Positions 18,796 to 27,210 of a DNA stretch of 64,000 bases are shown here, in pieces. The stretch lies in assembly GCF_038039535.1 (NCBI RefSeq), contig NZ_JBBPHP010000004.1:124001-188000 (forward strand), given 5' to 3'. Source of the stretch: Catalinimonas sp038039535 (GTDB lineage: Bacteria; Bacteroidota; Bacteroidia; Cytophagales; Cyclobacteriaceae). A model generated the notes under the pieces. The model had not been told where the DNA came from and did not search any database. It saw nothing but the letters and a program-made list of their open reading frames with translations. Positions within the stretch are counted from its first letter, which is position 1. Every line of letters starts with the position of its first letter. The position numbers were made by a program, and so were the translations under genes.

Positions 18796-19827
18796 ATGAA
18801 TACTAAGAAAGAAATCACTATTTATGATATAGCCAAAGCCCTGAATATTTCTGCAGCTACAGTAAGCAGGGGGTTGAAAGACCACCCGGCAATCAAAAAA
18901 GAAACCAAAAAGAAAATCGTAGAAGCCGCTCAGAAAATGGGCTATCAGCATAATATTTTTGCCAGTAGCCTGAGAAAAAGAAGAACCAATACCATTGGCG
19001 TAGTGGTGCCTCACCTCAATAGTTATTTTATGTCTTCCGTGATCGCTGGCATTGAAAAAGTAGCTAATCAGGCAGGCTATAATCTGCTTATCAGCCAATC
19101 GCTGGAATCCGTTCAGAAAGAGCTGGCCAATGTTACTACCATGTACAACAGTCGGGTAGATGGCCTGCTGGTCTCGCTGGCAGGGGATACACAAAACATC
19201 AAGCACTTTGATTTCCTGTTCAAAAAAGAGATTCCGCTTATTTTCTTTGACCGGGTATTTGATGACCCGAATTGTACCAGTATTATCATAGACAACTTTC
19301 AGGCAGGCTACGATGCTACTAAACATCTGCTGGATCAGGGCTGCCGAAGAATAGTGCACATCAGCGGTAACCTAAAGTCTAATGTATATGCTGATCGCCA
19401 CGAGGGTTACAGAAAAGCACTGGAAGATCAACAGATAGGCTATGACCCGGACCTGGTCATTATTGACATCCGGGGAGGTCAGTTGGGCATCAAAGCCGCT
19501 CAGCAAATACTTGATATGGAGACACTTCCTGACGGTATTTTTACTGCTAACGATACTTCTGCAGTGGCCTGCATGAGTGAGCTAAAAAGAGCAGGTATCC
19601 GCGTGCCTCAAGACATTGCCGTGATAGGCTTTAATGATGATCCTATTTCCAGGTTGGTGGATCCGCTTTTATCCACTGTACATTATCCTGGGTATGAGAT
19701 GGGCGAGTTGGCTGCCAGCACGCTGATCAACCGGCTCAACAAACTACCAGCCACTAACCTGAATACCATTGTCTTACGGCATGAAGTAGTAGTAAGGGAA
19801 TCATCGCTTAGAAAAATCATTCATTGA
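18796..19827 (+). CDS. LacI/PurR-family transcriptional regulator 2
   Basis: A 343-residue paralogue of the preceding gene. The helix-turn-helix is at residues 7-27 (TIYDIAKALNISAATVSRGL), followed by the hinge (MGYQHNIFASSLRKRRTN) and an effector-binding domain (IGVVVPHLNSYFMSSVIAGI, DGIFTANDTSAVACMSELK, VIGFNDDPISRLVDPLLST). The recognition helices of the two regulators are similar (SPTTVSRAL and SAATVSRGL), so they may share operators. It ends 18 bases before the GH67 gene and is probably co-transcribed with GH67 and GH10. Confidence 0.93.
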   Translation: MNTKKEITIYDIAKALNISAATVSRGLKDHPAIKKETKKKIVEAAQKMGYQHNIFASSLRKRRTNTIGVVVPHLNSYFMSSVIAGIEKVANQAGYNLLISQSLESVQKELANVTTMYNSRVDGLLVSLAGDTQNIKHFDFLFKKEIPLIFFDRVFDDPNCTSIIIDNFQAGYDATKHLLDQGCRRIVHISGNLKSNVYADRHEGYRKALEDQQIGYDPDLVIIDIRGGQLGIKAAQQILDMETLPDGIFTANDTSAVACMSELKRAGIRVPQDIAVIGFNDDPISRLVDPLLSTVHYPGYEMGELAASTLINRLNKLPATNLNTIVLRHEVVVRESSLRKIIH

Positions 19828-19845
19828 CTTTTATCTACCAAAACA

Positions 19846-22017
19846 ATGAGAGTAAGTTCACTTTTTTTTATCCTGATTTTTTCACTTTTTTCTTTCACTG
19901 ATTTACAGGCTGAGGATGGCTATCGCCTTTGGCTTAGATATGATCAGATTAAGGACACCCAACTGCTGGCTTCCTACAATGAGGCCATTAACGGATGGTT
20001 AGTTGAGGGTGAGTCTCCTACGCTGGAGGTAATCCGAAATGAAATGCAGATGGGCTTGAGCGGTCTGCTGGGAGAATACACGCCGGCGGTAGAAGCAGTA
20101 GAGCAGGATGGCATTTTGCTGGCTGGCACTCCCGACTCTTCTCCCCTCATTGCCTCGCTCAATCTTAATTCCCAATTGGATGAACTGGCCGATGAAGGCT
20201 TTATCATTACACAAAAGAGCGTCAATGGTCATTCTGCCACTATTATCACCGCAAAAAGTGAAGTAGGTGTGTTATACGGTGTATTCCACTATTTACGTCT
20301 GTTGCAAACGCATCAATCCATTGATAACCTGTCTATCCAAAGCTCACCGGATGTAATGCATCGGGTACTCAACCACTGGGACAATCTGGACAGAACAGTA
20401 GAGAGAGGTTATGCCGGCTTCTCCATCTGGGACTGGCACAGACTTCCTGAGTACATCGCTCCCCGCTACATTGATTATGCCCGTGCCAATGCATCTATCG
20501 GCATCAATGGTACTGTGCTGACCAATGTCAATGCCAATGCACTGGTACTCACCCCTCATTATCTGGAAAAAGCCGCTGCTCTGGCGGATGTATTTCGCCC
20601 CTATGGACTCAAAGTATACCTTACTGCCCGCTTCAGTGCTCCGGTAGAGATCGGCGGACTGGAAACCGCTGATCCGCTGGACCCACAGGTGCAGAAGTGG
20701 TGGAACGAAAAAACAGATGAAATCTATGAATACATTCCTGACTTCGGAGGATTTCTGGTCAAAGCCAATTCCGAAGGCCAGCCTGGACCGCAAAACTACG
20801 GCAGAACGCACGCCGATGGCGCCAATATGCTGGCCGATGCCGTAGCCGAACACGGAGGCATCGTGATGTGGCGAGCCTTTGTGTATAGCGAGGAAGAGCC
20901 TGAAGATCGGGCCAAGCAGGCTTATAACGAATTCAAACCTTTGGATGGTGAGTTCCGGGACAATGTAATGGTTCAGGTTAAAAACGGAGCCATAGATTTT
21001 CAGCCCCGAGAGCCTTTCCACCCGCTTTTCGGAGCTATGCCTGAGACTCCACTGATGATGGAATTTCAGATTACGCAGGAATACCTGGGGCAGGGAACAC
21101 ATCTCGTCTTTTTAGCCCCCTTGTTTGAAGAGGTGCTTCAATCCGATACTTATGCTAAAGGGGAAGGTTCTACCGTAGCCAAAGTAATAGATGGAAGCCT
21201 GCATGACTATCAGCTTACCGGCATGGCCGGAGTAGCCAACATAGGTACTGACCGTAACTGGACTGGCCATCATTTTGGTCAGGCAAACTGGTATGCCTTT
21301 GGCAGAATGGCCTGGGACATCAATATATCTTCAAGAGATATTGCCAATGAATGGATAGGCATGACTTTCTCCAATGAGGTGGGTGCTATGAGAAGCATAC
21401 GCGCAATGATGCTCAACTCTCATGAAGCCGTTGTCAATTATATGACACCCCTGGGACTACACCATATCATGGGGGCAGGGCATCATTACGGCCCCGGCCC
21501 CTGGGTCTCGGAAATGCCACGTGCTGACTGGACTTCGGTATATTACCATCAGGCCGATGAAGAAGGAATAGGCTTTGACCGTACCGAAACCGGCAGTAAT
21601 GCGGTAGACCAGTATTTTCCTCCGGTAGCGAAGAAGTTTGGTGATCCGGAACTCTGTCCCAACATGTACCTGCTTTGGTTTCATCATCTGGACTGGGATT
21701 ATACCATGAAGTCCAACAACATTTTGTGGGATGAAATTGCTTTTCACTATCAGGCAGGAGTAGATACTGTTCGTCAGATGCAGGAGAAATGGAACAGTCT
21801 GGAAAGTGAGATTGACCAGGAGCGCTTTCAGCATGTGAAAGCTTTTCTGGAAATACAGGAGAAGGAAGCAGACTGGTGGAAAGATGCCTGCCTGAGCTAC
21901 TTTCAGACTTTCTCTAAACTACCCATTCCTGAAGGGGTAGAAAAACCGGAAGAATCGCTGGAATACTATCAGAACCTAAGTTTTCCTTTTGCCCCGGGGA
22001 TAAGACCCCGATGGTAA
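19846..22017 (+). CDS. GH67 alpha-glucuronidase, exported
   Basis: A 723-residue xylan alpha-glucuronidase that removes (4-O-methyl-)glucuronic acid from the non-reducing end of xylo-oligosaccharides. An N-terminal signal peptide (about 22 residues, ending LQA) places it in the periplasm or outside. Motifs match GH67: GFLVKANSEGQPGP contains the catalytic acid glutamate, and VKNGAIDFQPREPFHPLFG and MMEFQITQEYLGQ contain the aspartate and glutamate described as the base pair in the Cellvibrio and Geobacillus enzymes. The full family length is present. It is tightly coupled to lacI-2 and followed after 98 bases by GH10, whose products are its natural substrates. Confidence 0.95.
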   Translation: MRVSSLFFILIFSLFSFTDLQAEDGYRLWLRYDQIKDTQLLASYNEAINGWLVEGESPTLEVIRNEMQMGLSGLLGEYTPAVEAVEQDGILLAGTPDSSPLIASLNLNSQLDELADEGFIITQKSVNGHSATIITAKSEVGVLYGVFHYLRLLQTHQSIDNLSIQSSPDVMHRVLNHWDNLDRTVERGYAGFSIWDWHRLPEYIAPRYIDYARANASIGINGTVLTNVNANALVLTPHYLEKAAALADVFRPYGLKVYLTARFSAPVEIGGLETADPLDPQVQKWWNEKTDEIYEYIPDFGGFLVKANSEGQPGPQNYGRTHADGANMLADAVAEHGGIVMWRAFVYSEEEPEDRAKQAYNEFKPLDGEFRDNVMVQVKNGAIDFQPREPFHPLFGAMPETPLMMEFQITQEYLGQGTHLVFLAPLFEEVLQSDTYAKGEGSTVAKVIDGSLHDYQLTGMAGVANIGTDRNWTGHHFGQANWYAFGRMAWDINISSRDIANEWIGMTFSNEVGAMRSIRAMMLNSHEAVVNYMTPLGLHHIMGAGHHYGPGPWVSEMPRADWTSVYYHQADEEGIGFDRTETGSNAVDQYFPPVAKKFGDPELCPNMYLLWFHHLDWDYTMKSNNILWDEIAFHYQAGVDTVRQMQEKWNSLESEIDQERFQHVKAFLEIQEKEADWWKDACLSYFQTFSKLPIPEGVEKPEESLEYYQNLSFPFAPGIRPRW

Positions 22018-22115
22018 TCCGAGGTGGTAGTTTCGCATAACAGAAAAAGGAAAAGCCTATCTAAGCAGACTTAAGGCGCTATGAAGTAATTCACTCATTT
22101 TTAAACATCTTGATT

Positions 22116-23231
22116 ATGAATTTTTCTTTCAAGAACATGATCCTGCTTGTCCTTGCCGTACTTACTGCAGGATTTTTCCTGGCAAGTCGCTCCCTAAAAG
22201 AGGCTTTTGAGGATGACTTTCTTATAGGAGCAGCCATCAACTATCAGCAGGCAGCGGGGGAAGATACCAAGGCACTCAACCTTATTGCTTTACATTTTAA
22301 CAGCACCACTCCCGAAAATATGCTGAAGTGGGGGCCTGTACATCCCAAGCCAAATGAATACAACTTTAGCGCCGCAGATAACTATGTTGCATTGGGTGAA
22401 AAACACGATATGTTCATCATTGGCCACACCTTGGTCTGGCATCAACAGACCCCCGGCTGGGTATTTGAAGGTGAAAAAGGAAGTGAGCTAAGCAAAGAAA
22501 AGCTGCTAGCTCGTATGCAACAGCATATTTCTACTGTGGCAGGAAGGTACGAAGACAAAATTGACGGTTGGGACGTGGTAAACGAAGCACTGAATGAGGA
22601 TGGCAGCCTGAGGCAAACAAAATGGTTGGAAATTATTGGAGAAGATTATCTTTCTAAGGCTTTTACATTTGCTCATGAAGCCGCTCCTGATGCGGAATTG
22701 TATTACAACGATTATAATCTATGGAAACCTTCAAAAAGAGAAGGAGCCATTCGCCTTGTCAGGAAACTACAGGAAGAAGGTGTTCAGGTAGATGGCATCG
22801 GCATGCAGGGACATTATAGCCTTACTTTACCTTCTATAGATGAGATTGAAGCCAGTATACTTGCCTTCTCCGAATTAGGCGTAAAAGTAATGGTCACTGA
22901 ATTGGATATTGAGGTACTTCCTCGGCCGGGAAATCAGGGAGCTGACCTGAACGAAAATTTTGGCGAAAAGTCAGAGCATAATCCCTATCCCGATGGACTA
23001 CCAGATGCTGTACAAGAACAGTTAGCGGATCGTTATGCTGATCTCTTCGCGCTTTTTCACAAGCATAGGGATAAAATCAGCAGAGTCACTTTTTGGGGAG
23101 TGGCAGACCATCATTCATGGCTCAACAACTGGCCCATTCGCGGCAGGACCAACTACCCCCTGCTTTTTGGCCGAGATTACCAGCCTAAAGCAGCCTTTGA
23201 GGCAGTAATTAATGCTGGAAAAGAAAAATAA
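22116..23231 (+). CDS. GH10 endo-1,4-beta-xylanase
   Basis: About 371 residues cutting the beta-1,4-xylan backbone. The ATG at 22116 is preferred; a TTG two codons earlier is also in frame. The N-terminus has a signal or anchor segment (MILLVLAVLTAGFFLASRS). The catalytic (beta/alpha)8 domain shows FNSTTPENMLKWGPVHP, GHTLVWHQQTPGWVF, WDVVNEAL with the acid/base glutamate, VTELDIEVLPRP with the nucleophile glutamate and FWGVADHHSWLNNW. No carbohydrate-binding module is attached. GH10 enzymes leave glucuronosyl on the terminal xylose, which GH67 then removes, so the pair is functionally matched. Confidence 0.96.
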   Translation: MNFSFKNMILLVLAVLTAGFFLASRSLKEAFEDDFLIGAAINYQQAAGEDTKALNLIALHFNSTTPENMLKWGPVHPKPNEYNFSAADNYVALGEKHDMFIIGHTLVWHQQTPGWVFEGEKGSELSKEKLLARMQQHISTVAGRYEDKIDGWDVVNEALNEDGSLRQTKWLEIIGEDYLSKAFTFAHEAAPDAELYYNDYNLWKPSKREGAIRLVRKLQEEGVQVDGIGMQGHYSLTLPSIDEIEASILAFSELGVKVMVTELDIEVLPRPGNQGADLNENFGEKSEHNPYPDGLPDAVQEQLADRYADLFALFHKHRDKISRVTFWGVADHHSWLNNWPIRGRTNYPLLFGRDYQPKAAFEAVINAGKEK

Positions 23232-23293
23232 AGCCCGTTTTGTTTAAGCCACCGCTACTCATCTGAAATAATGTGAAATACAAACGGAAGTCA

Positions 23294-25213
23294 TCAGTCT
23301 ACTTTTCTGATCTCATGGAAATTAATCTGATAATCATGTCCATGTTTATCGAGCAGAGAAATCAGATGCTTCCCATTCAATAAAGAAACCGGCTTATCTC
23401 TGGCATAAGCTTTAGCATCTTCCTCATATTCAGTAGTAGTAATCAATATCCCTTTTGTGGCCTTGATATCCATCACATGCTTGAATAGAGTCTGTATAAT
23501 TGATATACCTATTGCTTCTCTCTCTCTTTGCGCATAAATAACAATTTTACCTCCTCTGATAGGATCGGGATCAAAAGCTATGGCTTTCAAAACACTGTTA
23601 TCTGCTTCCTGAATAAGTTTTACTTCTCCTCCCGGCACATTAAATTCCTGCTCAAAAACATTCATAATTAGCCCCTTAAACTCTTCCCAGGGTATAACCA
23701 AAAGATTATTAGATTCATCCTCTTCAGAAATTTCTTGCTGAGATGCATCTATTTGATTTTCCTCTGAATCAGGTTCCGGATCAGATGCCTTTTCAGAGTT
23801 TAGCGCATGTAGTTGCGTATGGGTAAGCCCTCCCAATTGCTCAAAGTAAGTTTCAGGATCTTCATCTCCCAGTTTAACCTCCATAAATTCAGCTTTGGAG
23901 GTATGCAGTGAAATGACGCATTCTTTGAACGCTTCATCTCCCTCCTCCTCTATGGATGCCAGCCAACCATTAAACTTGATCCGATGAAGAGCTTCCGCCT
24001 CATCTGCCTGTAACAAAGTATGCAGGATACCCAATGAAAAACCACACAAAGCAGTGTTGTACAATGCCACTAGCTGGCTATTATTCAAATGAACTTTCGC
24101 ACCTCCCATGGCTGAAGATGATTGTTCCCCTTCATTTTGCATGATAACCTCCTCAAGAGAAGGCATGGCATGTTCCAGCATCAGGCATTGTTCATGACGG
24201 CTGTATTCCAGCTTGTAATCTCTAGGAAACCCGGCAGGATAAGACATTTTTTCCAATACCATCGTACAGTATTCAATGATAGCGGCTGAATCTTTATGCT
24301 CATAAGCTTGCCTTAACTTATCAATCTGGGCGTGCTCTTGCTGTTGTTTATTTAAAAAAGCTTCTTTTTTAGCTTCCCAGGCCTTCACCTCTTTTTCCCA
24401 CTCCTGCTCTTCCTGTGCATATCTCTCTTTCCGCTCTTCATTTTCTTTGTCAATCATAGCACACATTTCCCTCCATTTTTTATAAGCGACCTGAAAGTTT
24501 CTGTAGGCCTTATCTCTTTTTTTTGTCTTTAGGGGAGAGATCGTCTTATCTATCAAATTTAATTTTGGCCTGAATTCATAATCATAAAAATCAGGTTCCT
24601 TAGGATATTCGGTGGGAATAGAGCCTGACGGTCTTACTGGGGGAAGTTCTATAAAATCTCCAAACGTTTTTAAGCTTTCCCAATCCACTCTGATTTCTTG
24701 CGCAAGGGCTAGGGGCAGAATATCATGTATGCTATCTACCCTATCTCGGCTTACCTCGGTCAAAGCCTCGGGTTCTTGAATATCTATCTCTCTCTGAGAG
24801 CTTTCCACTTGCCCTTTGTTGGTCTCCCCTTGGTTTTCTAATGCAGCGGATTCTTCCTTGCTCTTATTTGATCCTTCTTTCCATAAGTTATCTGTTTCAG
24901 AAAGTGACAGTAAATCTGCTCGATCATTTGGTTCATGTTGTAACTTATGCCACTGCTCCTCCCATGCATCCAGCTGGTCTCTCACCTCGTGGACTATCTT
25001 TGGATGGTCAACAGATGAAAATATTTTGTGGGCATGCAAACCTATATGCACCAGTTCTATTGTAAAGACTGTGCCTTCTTCACTTGGAGAGGTGTACTGT
25101 TTGACTCTTATAAGTTCATTACCCTGCTGCTGAGACATTGGATGGGGAAGTTTAAGCATTAAAAATTCTTCTAAAATAGGATTATTTCTGCTAATGAACG
25201 AATAATGGTTCAC
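23294..25213 (-). CDS. Mrr-like restriction-endonuclease-fold protein, probably catalytically inactive
   Basis: A 639-residue cytoplasmic protein. Residues about 240-310 form a charged coiled coil (KKRDKAYRNFQVAYKKW onward). The middle (IIEYCTMVLEKMSYPAGFPRDY) resembles a widespread family annotated as restriction endonuclease or restriction system protein. Residues about 505-639 align to the Mrr catalytic domain (IPWEEFKGLIMNVF, AFDPDPIRGGKIVIYAQR, KGILITTTEYEEDAKAYA, LLNGKHLISLLDKHGHDY). In typical members the active site reads GGVD...QAK. Here the aspartate position is lysine (NSVLKAIAFD) and QAK is YAQ, so the catalytic D and K are missing. The gene is convergent to GH10 and divergent from GH13. 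It may bind DNA without cutting. Later methionines at residues 19 and 26 are possible starts. Confidence 0.75.
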   Translation of the reverse strand: MNHYSFISRNNPILEEFLMLKLPHPMSQQQGNELIRVKQYTSPSEEGTVFTIELVHIGLHAHKIFSSVDHPKIVHEVRDQLDAWEEQWHKLQHEPNDRADLLSLSETDNLWKEGSNKSKEESAALENQGETNKGQVESSQREIDIQEPEALTEVSRDRVDSIHDILPLALAQEIRVDWESLKTFGDFIELPPVRPSGSIPTEYPKEPDFYDYEFRPKLNLIDKTISPLKTKKRDKAYRNFQVAYKKWREMCAMIDKENEERKERYAQEEQEWEKEVKAWEAKKEAFLNKQQQEHAQIDKLRQAYEHKDSAAIIEYCTMVLEKMSYPAGFPRDYKLEYSRHEQCLMLEHAMPSLEEVIMQNEGEQSSSAMGGAKVHLNNSQLVALYNTALCGFSLGILHTLLQADEAEALHRIKFNGWLASIEEEGDEAFKECVISLHTSKAEFMEVKLGDEDPETYFEQLGGLTHTQLHALNSEKASDPEPDSEENQIDASQQEISEEDESNNLLVIPWEEFKGLIMNVFEQEFNVPGGEVKLIQEADNSVLKAIAFDPDPIRGGKIVIYAQREREAIGISIIQTLFKHVMDIKATKGILITTTEYEEDAKAYARDKPVSLLNGKHLISLLDKHGHDYQINFHEIRKVD

Positions 25214-25366
25214 TAAGTATTCATTAAAAGCAAGGCATCAACGCTAATAGGCATCCTATCAAAACCTCTTAAAAAAATAACACTGTACGATTACTTTAAA
25301 AAAATGATGATCAAAGCTATACTTTGAGATGACTTAAGGTTTTGCCGATACCTGTAAGTAATATAC

Positions 25367-25381
25367 GAACAATTCTTGTTC
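25367..25381. promoter_or_regulatory. Palindrome in divergent promoter region
   Basis: GAACAA-TTC-TTGTTC is a perfect 6-bp inverted repeat with a three-base spacer in the 222-base gap between the divergent Mrr-like and GH13 genes. It could be a regulator site. Nothing else is recognised in this gap. Confidence 0.35.
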
Positions 25382-25435
25382 CACATTGTATAAAAAGTAC
25401 TTTTCCATGTTAACCTATTTATACTTTTTTAACTT

Positions 25436-27085
25436 ATGCGCTACTGGTTCAAAAACACAATCATCTATTCTCTAAGTGTTGATGCTTTTCAGGACAATAA
25501 TGCGGATGGCTGCGGAGATTTTATAGGGCTGAGAGACAGGCTGGAATATATTGCTTCACTGGGGGTAAAAACAATCTGGCTCTTACCTATCTACCAAAGT
25601 CCCCACAGAGACAATGGCTATGATGTGACAGATCACTTTGCCATAGACAGCCGGTTGGGAAATATGGGCGACTTTATGGATTTCCTGGATCTGGTAGGGG
25701 AACATAGCCTGAGAGTTATCCTGGATTTGCCTATTAACCATACCTCCAATCAACATCACTGGTTTCAGAAAAGCCGAAAAAATCCTGATTCTAAATACAG
25801 AGATTATTATATATGGTCTAAAGTAAAACCTGAGCAACACAGTGATAATATTGTCTTTGGCAAACAGCAGGAGAGCAACTGGAAATACGATGAAGAAGCA
25901 GAGGCATATTATTATCATACTTTTTACGATTTTCAACCGGATCTCAACTTTACCAACCCTGAGGTAAGAAGAGAAGTAAGGCGCATCATGCACTTCTGGT
26001 TACGGCTAGGCGTCTCAGGCTTTCGGGTAGATGCGCTTTCTCACATTGCCAGAAATAAGGGAGACATAGAGTTGGAAGACCCCGACCAGATTATCAGAGA
26101 ATTTCGGCAGTATGCCGAAGAGGTTAGCTGCGAAGCAGTACTGCTGGGAGAAACCGATGTAAAGCCAGATAGATACAATGATTTTTTTGGGAATGATGAC
26201 AAATTTCAGATGCTGCTCAATTTTTATTCCGCCAACTACATCTTCTTGGCACTTGCCAGGCAGCAGAAAGCTCCCATAGAGCATGGTTTAAACATGCTTC
26301 CCCGTGCCAACAATTTTCAGCAGTATGCCAACTTTCTGCGCAACCACGATGAACTTGACCTGGGTCAGCTTAGTGAAGAAGAGAAGCAAACCGTATTTGA
26401 GGCATTTGCTCCCCATGAGAATATGCGGGTATTTGGCAGAGGCATACGCAGAAGACTGGTTTCTATGTTTGACAATGACAGGAGAAGGATTGAGCTGGCC
26501 TACAGTCTGCTGTTTACCATGCCGGGCTCACCCATCATTCGTTATGGAGATGAAATAGGCATGGGTGATGATTTGTCACAAAAAGGAAGAGATAGTGTCC
26601 GGACTATCATGCAATGGTCAAAAGAAGAAGGTGCAGGATTTTCAGCAGTACCGGAAGATCAATTTATTAAGCCATTGATCACCGAAGGCGAATATGGAAA
26701 GGATAAAGTAAACGTGGAACAACAATACAAGGATAACGACAGCTTCCTTAACTGGATGATCAAATTGATCAGGATGCGTACCAAATGCCTTGAATTTGGA
26801 AGAGGGGAATACGCCATTATCCCTACTTCCCATTCAGGAGTTTTGTGCCATTATAGCAAGCTGGAAGACGAGATTGCACTGGCAGTTCACAACCTGACTG
26901 ATGAAGCAGCGGTCATCAATATTGATCTGGGAGAAGATGAAGTAAAAAGACTAGTAGATATTTTTGGTGATGCCAATTATGATTTGCTCAACGGTAGCAG
27001 AGAAGTCAAAATAAACCCTCTGGGCTATCGCTGGTTTCAGGGCAGGGTAAAGAAAGACAGGTATAAAGGTTCTACCTCATTGTAA
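25436..27085 (+). CDS. GH13 alpha-amylase-family protein, trehalose-synthase-like
   Basis: A 549-residue cytoplasmic GH13 enzyme without signal peptide. It shows WFKNTIIYSLSVDAFQDNN at the N-terminus, DLPINHTS (region I), GFRVDALSHI with the nucleophile aspartate (region II), LLGETDV with the acid glutamate (region III) and FLRNHDELDLG (region IV). The segments GSPIIRYGDEIGMGDDLS and SVRTIMQWS are typical of trehalose synthases (maltose glucosylmutase) and related glucosyltransferases. No maltokinase domain is fused. Expected role: interconversion of maltose and trehalose for osmoprotection or alpha-glucan metabolism. Other activities in GH13 subfamilies cannot be excluded. Confidence 0.85.
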   Translation: MRYWFKNTIIYSLSVDAFQDNNADGCGDFIGLRDRLEYIASLGVKTIWLLPIYQSPHRDNGYDVTDHFAIDSRLGNMGDFMDFLDLVGEHSLRVILDLPINHTSNQHHWFQKSRKNPDSKYRDYYIWSKVKPEQHSDNIVFGKQQESNWKYDEEAEAYYYHTFYDFQPDLNFTNPEVRREVRRIMHFWLRLGVSGFRVDALSHIARNKGDIELEDPDQIIREFRQYAEEVSCEAVLLGETDVKPDRYNDFFGNDDKFQMLLNFYSANYIFLALARQQKAPIEHGLNMLPRANNFQQYANFLRNHDELDLGQLSEEEKQTVFEAFAPHENMRVFGRGIRRRLVSMFDNDRRRIELAYSLLFTMPGSPIIRYGDEIGMGDDLSQKGRDSVRTIMQWSKEEGAGFSAVPEDQFIKPLITEGEYGKDKVNVEQQYKDNDSFLNWMIKLIRMRTKCLEFGRGEYAIIPTSHSGVLCHYSKLEDEIALAVHNLTDEAAVINIDLGEDEVKRLVDIFGDANYDLLNGSREVKINPLGYRWFQGRVKKDRYKGSTSL

Positions 27086-27129
27086 GCCGCTTAATTCTTT
27101 TCTACCTTCAAAGTTTTCCTAGCTTTTAT

Positions 27130-27210
27130 GATTAATGATGAGTGATTGATGAAGAATGATAAATGTATAATCATTACACACTCTTCATCATCCATTACTC
27201 ATTATTCATC
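27130..27210. terminator. Large imperfect hairpin between convergent genes
   Basis: An AT-rich stretch rich in GATGA/ATGAGT words (GATGAGTGATTGATGAAGA) is followed by its imperfect complement (TCTTCATCATCCATTACTCA), giving arms of over 30 bases. It lies exactly between the stops of the convergent GH13 and VKOR/SPW genes and reaches into the latter's stop codon. It could work as a bidirectional terminator or be an intergenic repeat element. Confidence 0.5.

Noticed and set aside
20344..21102. Minus-strand ORF of 252 codons
   Set aside because: Lies wholly inside the GH67 gene, whose active-site motifs are clear on the plus strand.
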